Assembly (NCBI GenBank): GCA_905206365.1
Contig: CAJLHF010000007.1
Span: forward strand, 1 to 64,000
Length of the DNA stretch: 64,000 bases
Origin: an uncultured Sutterella sp.
GTDB lineage: Bacteria; Pseudomonadota; Gammaproteobacteria; Burkholderiales; Burkholderiaceae_F
Direction: 5' to 3'
A program made the translations under genes and the position numbers. Positions 61,350 through 64,000 of the stretch are shown piece by piece. The notes under the pieces were generated by a model that saw only the letters and a list, made by a program, of their open reading frames with translations, was not told where the DNA came from and ran no database searches. Positions within the stretch are counted from its first letter, which is position 1. Each line of letters opens with the position of its first letter.

Positions 61350-62059
61350 GACTTGAGCGAAAGAATAGATTCGTTGGAGTCGGTGAGTTCGGCGGCTTCG
61401 TGCTCTGTGACGAGCGGCCCGTGCAACACGGCGCGAACGGGGGCCGCCTCAAGCCCGGCGAGCGCCGTCGGCAGCGCCCAAAGGTTGTAATGTCCTTCGG
61501 GAACGCCGTCGAGCACCAGATTTTCCAGAACGATCGTCCCCGCGGCCAACGCCGCGCGGTGCGCAGGAAGCATCTCGGCTTCGGGCCCCGTTTCCGGATC
61601 GATGCTCGAGAGTTCCAGGCCGATGAGACGCACGCCCCGTTCGCAAAGCATTCGCACGAGCTCCGGATCCAGACCCGTTGCGGGACGCCGTCCCGTTTTG
61701 AGAAGCAGACGAACGACGGGGCCCTTCGCCGTCGCGCGCTGAAGTTCGGCGCCCGCGTCCTCGAGTCGAATCAAAAAGGGGGCTTCCGGTGCGCCACCGC
61801 ACTCGGGCGCACGGGAGAGGTCGAGAACGACGCACGCGCCCGTCAGCACCTCCAGGGGAATCGAGTCCGCGTCGCCTTCAAAGCCGAGGTGACTCGGCGC
61901 GTCGACGTGCGTACCCGCATGAACGCTCATCGAAAAAGCCGACACGTTCGACGCGTCGCCCCGATCGATCGACGCCGTGTGCCAGAAACGAACGGGTTCG
62001 TCCCCGGGATAGACGGGCGTCTCGGGCGAAAGCGGCGCGGTAATGTCCCAAAGCGGCAT
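61346..62059 (-). CDS. Cyclase-family (KynB-like) metal-dependent hydrolase
   Basis: A 237-residue protein with the metal signature HAGTHVDAPSH and a second conserved region LLKTG...IGLELSSIDPE. This is the family of kynurenine formamidase KynB and isatin hydrolase. Kynurenine formamidase activity is possible, but no kynurenine gene is near. Start: ATG at 62059 with GGAGG ten bases before; a TTG nine codons earlier is less likely. Coupled to the thioesterase. Confidence 0.82.
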   Translation of the reverse strand: MPLWDITAPLSPETPVYPGDEPVRFWHTASIDRGDASNVSAFSMSVHAGTHVDAPSHLGFEGDADSIPLEVLTGACVVLDLSRAPECGGAPEAPFLIRLEDAGAELQRATAKGPVVRLLLKTGRRPATGLDPELVRMLCERGVRLIGLELSSIDPETGPEAEMLPAHRAALAAGTIVLENLVLDGVPEGHYNLWALPTALAGLEAAPVRAVLHGPLVTEHEAAELTDSNESILSLKS

Positions 62060-62296
62060 TTCTGACGATCCTCCGAAAGTATTCAAGCTTAACGGAGAAA
62101 GCCCGGGAAAAACGACCTCGAAAAGGTGACTTCGGGGCGACCGCCGCTCGGGTACGAGCCCCGCGCAATCCTCGAATCCGGTGCGAATCGGCCCGCATGC
62201 GGCGGACTATACTCGTTCGAGAAGGGTCCGGAGCGAAAGCACGGCCGACCGAAGCCGTTCCTTCCGGGCCGCGCCCACATGCGTAGGAGAGAGAAC

Positions 62297-62833
62297 GTGT
62301 CGTCGCTTCACAACCTCATCTTGCACCGCACCTCGACGGGTGCCAAATACCTCACCGAACCCGCCCCGGGCGAAGCCGTACAGACCCGGGCCGTGACCTG
62401 TGCGCTTCGCGCACCCTGTCACGACGCCGATTTTCCCGTACGCTTCGTGCGGATCGATTCGCGCGAACGGTTGGCCGACCTCTTCGAAGCACGCCTTCCC
62501 GCCGAAGCCTCGCCCGAAGAGCGCGCCAAGGCCCGCTCCAAGGCGACGAAGGGACCAGGGCTCTTCGCCCTCGTGATGCGCCGTACGAGCGGGAACGCCC
62601 GTCTGGAACGCGAGAACCTCATGACGGCGGGCGCCGCCCTCATGAATTTTCTCCTGAGTCTCGAAGCGGACGGCTTTGCCGCAAAAACCGTGTCGGCCCC
62701 CGAATTCGAAGATCCGAAGGGGCTTTACGATCCGGGGACGGAATCGCTCCTTGCATTCGTTCTCTGCGGCACGCCCAGGGACAATCGCCCCGAGGTCTCC
62801 GTCGACGAAGTGGACTGGATCGGTCATTGGTGA
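62297..62833 (+). CDS. Nitroreductase-family FMN protein (YdjA-like)
   Basis: A 178-residue protein that matches the short nitroreductase type of E. coli YdjA: LHNLILHRTSTGAKYLTEPAP at the start, LRAPCHDADFPVRFV and a C-terminal AFVLCGTP. The usual RR of the FMN loop is HRT here. Electron acceptor unknown. Start: GTG at 62297, preceded by AGGAG with seven bases between; an ATG six codons earlier would put that signal inside the gene. Its last ten bases overlap the convergent DUF72 gene. Confidence 0.82.
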   Translation: MSSLHNLILHRTSTGAKYLTEPAPGEAVQTRAVTCALRAPCHDADFPVRFVRIDSRERLADLFEARLPAEASPEERAKARSKATKGPGLFALVMRRTSGNARLERENLMTAGAALMNFLLSLEADGFAAKTVSAPEFEDPKGLYDPGTESLLAFVLCGTPRDNRPEVSVDEVDWIGHW

Positions 62834-64000
62834 TCGGTCGAAGGCGCCCCGAGACCGTTCGCCCCGCTCTCGGGGTCGATCTCCGTGCTCGCCTCGATTC
62901 CCGCCCGGCGCCTCTCGCGCGCCTCGGCTTCAAGCTCCGTACGCCGTTCGCGCTCGAGTCGCCGGTCGTTCATCGCCACCACAGCCTCTGCGACCGACCG
63001 AACGGTTTCGGGAGCACACCCTTCGGCCTTGTTGTTCACCGCCATGAAGGTGGGTGCGCCGCTCGCATGCGCCCGCACGATGAGCCCTGCGAGCGCCGCG
63101 CGCGTTACGGGATCGGGGGCGGCGATCGCGTTGAAGGGCGACCAGTCGGCCTTGGCCGTGTCGTAAAACCGGTGCGCCGCGAGCGACCACCGAACGACAA
63201 GCGGCCCGGTAATAGGCCAATCACCCCTCGGATCGGTCACGCGTTCGCCCGTTTCGTAAAAGCGCAACGCCGTCATCTGCCGCATGAGCGACGGCATCGC
63301 GGGGTGTAGTCCGATTACGGGTCGAATGCCCGCCCGACGCATCGCGCCGTAAAGGCGCGGCGTGAGGAATTCGTAATTGCGAAACTCCGCGGCAACGAGA
63401 CGTCCGTTCGTGTTGGCTTCCGACACGGCGTCGAAAAACCGAACGAGTGCGTCGGTCGCGCGTTCGCGATCCTCGGGACGACGCAATGCTTCGTGCGGGA
63501 AGGGGGAAAACTGCAGAACCTGCACGCCCGTCTTGTCGCCGAGTCCCGCTTCGACAGGCGCGAAACAGGTACTCTTGAGGCGCTCGACGTTGAGGTAGTT
63601 GGGGTTGGGCCGAAGCGGCCTCCCCGTGGGCGCTCGCAGGTACGGATCCGTCACATCGCGGGGCGCCTTGACGATGAAGCTAAAGTCCTCGGGCACCTGA
63701 GCGGCAAAGTTCGCGAGTTCGTCGACCGTGTAAGGTCGGTAAAAGTTACGGTCGAGCCCCACCGTGCGAAATAGCGGCCAGGCCGCGTAGGCCCTCAGGC
63801 CTTCCGCGTGAAGCCGCCGCACGCCCGAGCCCGCTCCGTAGATCAAGCCGAGCCAACCGGGAAAATTCCAGCTCGACGTGCCGAGCCGCACGTCCCGCGG
63901 CAATTGCCGACCGAGCAGTGCGAGCGCTTCGCCGGCGGGAGCGGGCGTCACGCCTCCCGAGCGCGAAGGCAGGTCCTCGAAAAGGTTGCCCGTCGATGCG
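62824..64000 (-). CDS. DUF72-family protein, 5' end cut by the window edge
   Basis: The frame is open from the stop at 62824 to the right edge, so the start lies outside. 392 codons are visible. The DUF72 TIM-barrel pattern is seen in RLGTSSWNFPGWLGLIYG, LDRNFYRPYTVDELANFA and VEFR-like AAEFRNYEFLTP. Residues before the barrel (NLFEDLPS and after) look like the leader found in Burkholderiales versions. A GTG at 63951 exists, but the family and the open frame favour an earlier start. Function unknown; the C-terminus is a charged tail of Glu/Arg. Confidence 0.8.
   Translation of the reverse strand, partial: ASTGNLFEDLPSRSGGVTPAPAGEALALLGRQLPRDVRLGTSSWNFPGWLGLIYGAGSGVRRLHAEGLRAYAAWPLFRTVGLDRNFYRPYTVDELANFAAQVPEDFSFIVKAPRDVTDPYLRAPTGRPLRPNPNYLNVERLKSTCFAPVEAGLGDKTGVQVLQFSPFPHEALRRPEDRERATDALVRFFDAVSEANTNGRLVAAEFRNYEFLTPRLYGAMRRAGIRPVIGLHPAMPSLMRQMTALRFYETGERVTDPRGDWPITGPLVVRWSLAAHRFYDTAKADWSPFNAIAAPDPVTRAALAGLIVRAHASGAPTFMAVNNKAEGCAPETVRSVAEAVVAMNDRRLERERRTELEAEARERRRAGIEASTEIDPESGANGLGAPSTDHQ

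Overview
The window is a GC-rich stretch of bacterial core chromosome. I see no insertion sequence, prophage, CRISPR array or plasmid gene. Gene content and order are those of a betaproteobacterium of the order Burkholderiales: ftsH-folP-glmM beside rlmE/yhbY/greA, trxA-rho, ftsK divergent from trxB, dnaX-ybaB-recR, gyrA-serC-cmk-rpsA-ihfB-lapB, tsaE-amiC and fba...purC-purE-purK-tsaC. Several neighbours found in Burkholderia-type genomes are missing (pheA, hisC, tyrA and aroA between serC and cmk; ubiG next to gph; lapA before lapB; carAB before greA). This suggests a reduced, host-associated lineage such as the Sutterellaceae. The family name is an inference from gene order and protein character, not a database result.

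Layout. 1-240: leader and tandem promoters of an rRNA operon that reads leftward out of the window. 235-2184: molybdenum cofactor genes mobA and moeA, divergent. 2265-4702: a WYL regulator followed by a metallophosphoesterase. 4910-9483: lolA and ftsK leftward, trxB rightward. 9835-11267: an Smr protein, glnB and an unknown small gene. 11333-17893: glmM, folP, ftsH, rlmE, yhbY and greA (envelope sugar, folate, protein quality control, ribosome assembly, transcript cleavage). 18148-22566: gmhA, recR, modD, ybaB and dnaX, with dnaX split between two reading frames. 22772-24359: an acetyltransferase, a LysE-type exporter and the 4.5S SRP RNA. 24706-30472: trxA, rho, nadE, hemD, hemC and a zinc-free L31. 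30663-35071: a membrane glycosyltransferase, a MATE exporter and htpX. 35247-43484: lapB, ihfB, rpsA, cmk, serC and gyrA. 43705-48515: mtaD, an OmpA-like protein, gph, a U32-family tRNA hydroxylation protein and tmRNA. 48742-54718: a DUF748/AsmA-like protein, tRNA-Thr(CGU), tsaE, amiC and fba. 54851-60877: dgkA, purC, purE, purK, tsaC, an EamA transporter and murI. 60900-64000: a thioesterase, a cyclase-family hydrolase, a nitroreductase and a DUF72 protein cut by the window edge.

Themes. Envelope building recurs (glmM, murI, gmhA, lolA, lapB, amiC, OmpA-like, DUF748, dgkA), and most of the rest is information processing. Three molybdenum genes (mobA, moeA, modD) point to molybdoenzyme use.

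Most interesting points: dnaX appears to need a +1 (or -2) frameshift to make tau; the nadE amidase domain has no cysteine; GyrA carries Ile and Gln at the two main quinolone-contact positions; modD sits inside the dnaX-ybaB-recR operon; the mobA stop codon lies inside the -35 box of the rRNA promoter; the tmRNA tag is unusually basic. Some coordinates start at internal codons chosen from Shine-Dalgarno spacing and family alignment; the reasons are given per gene.
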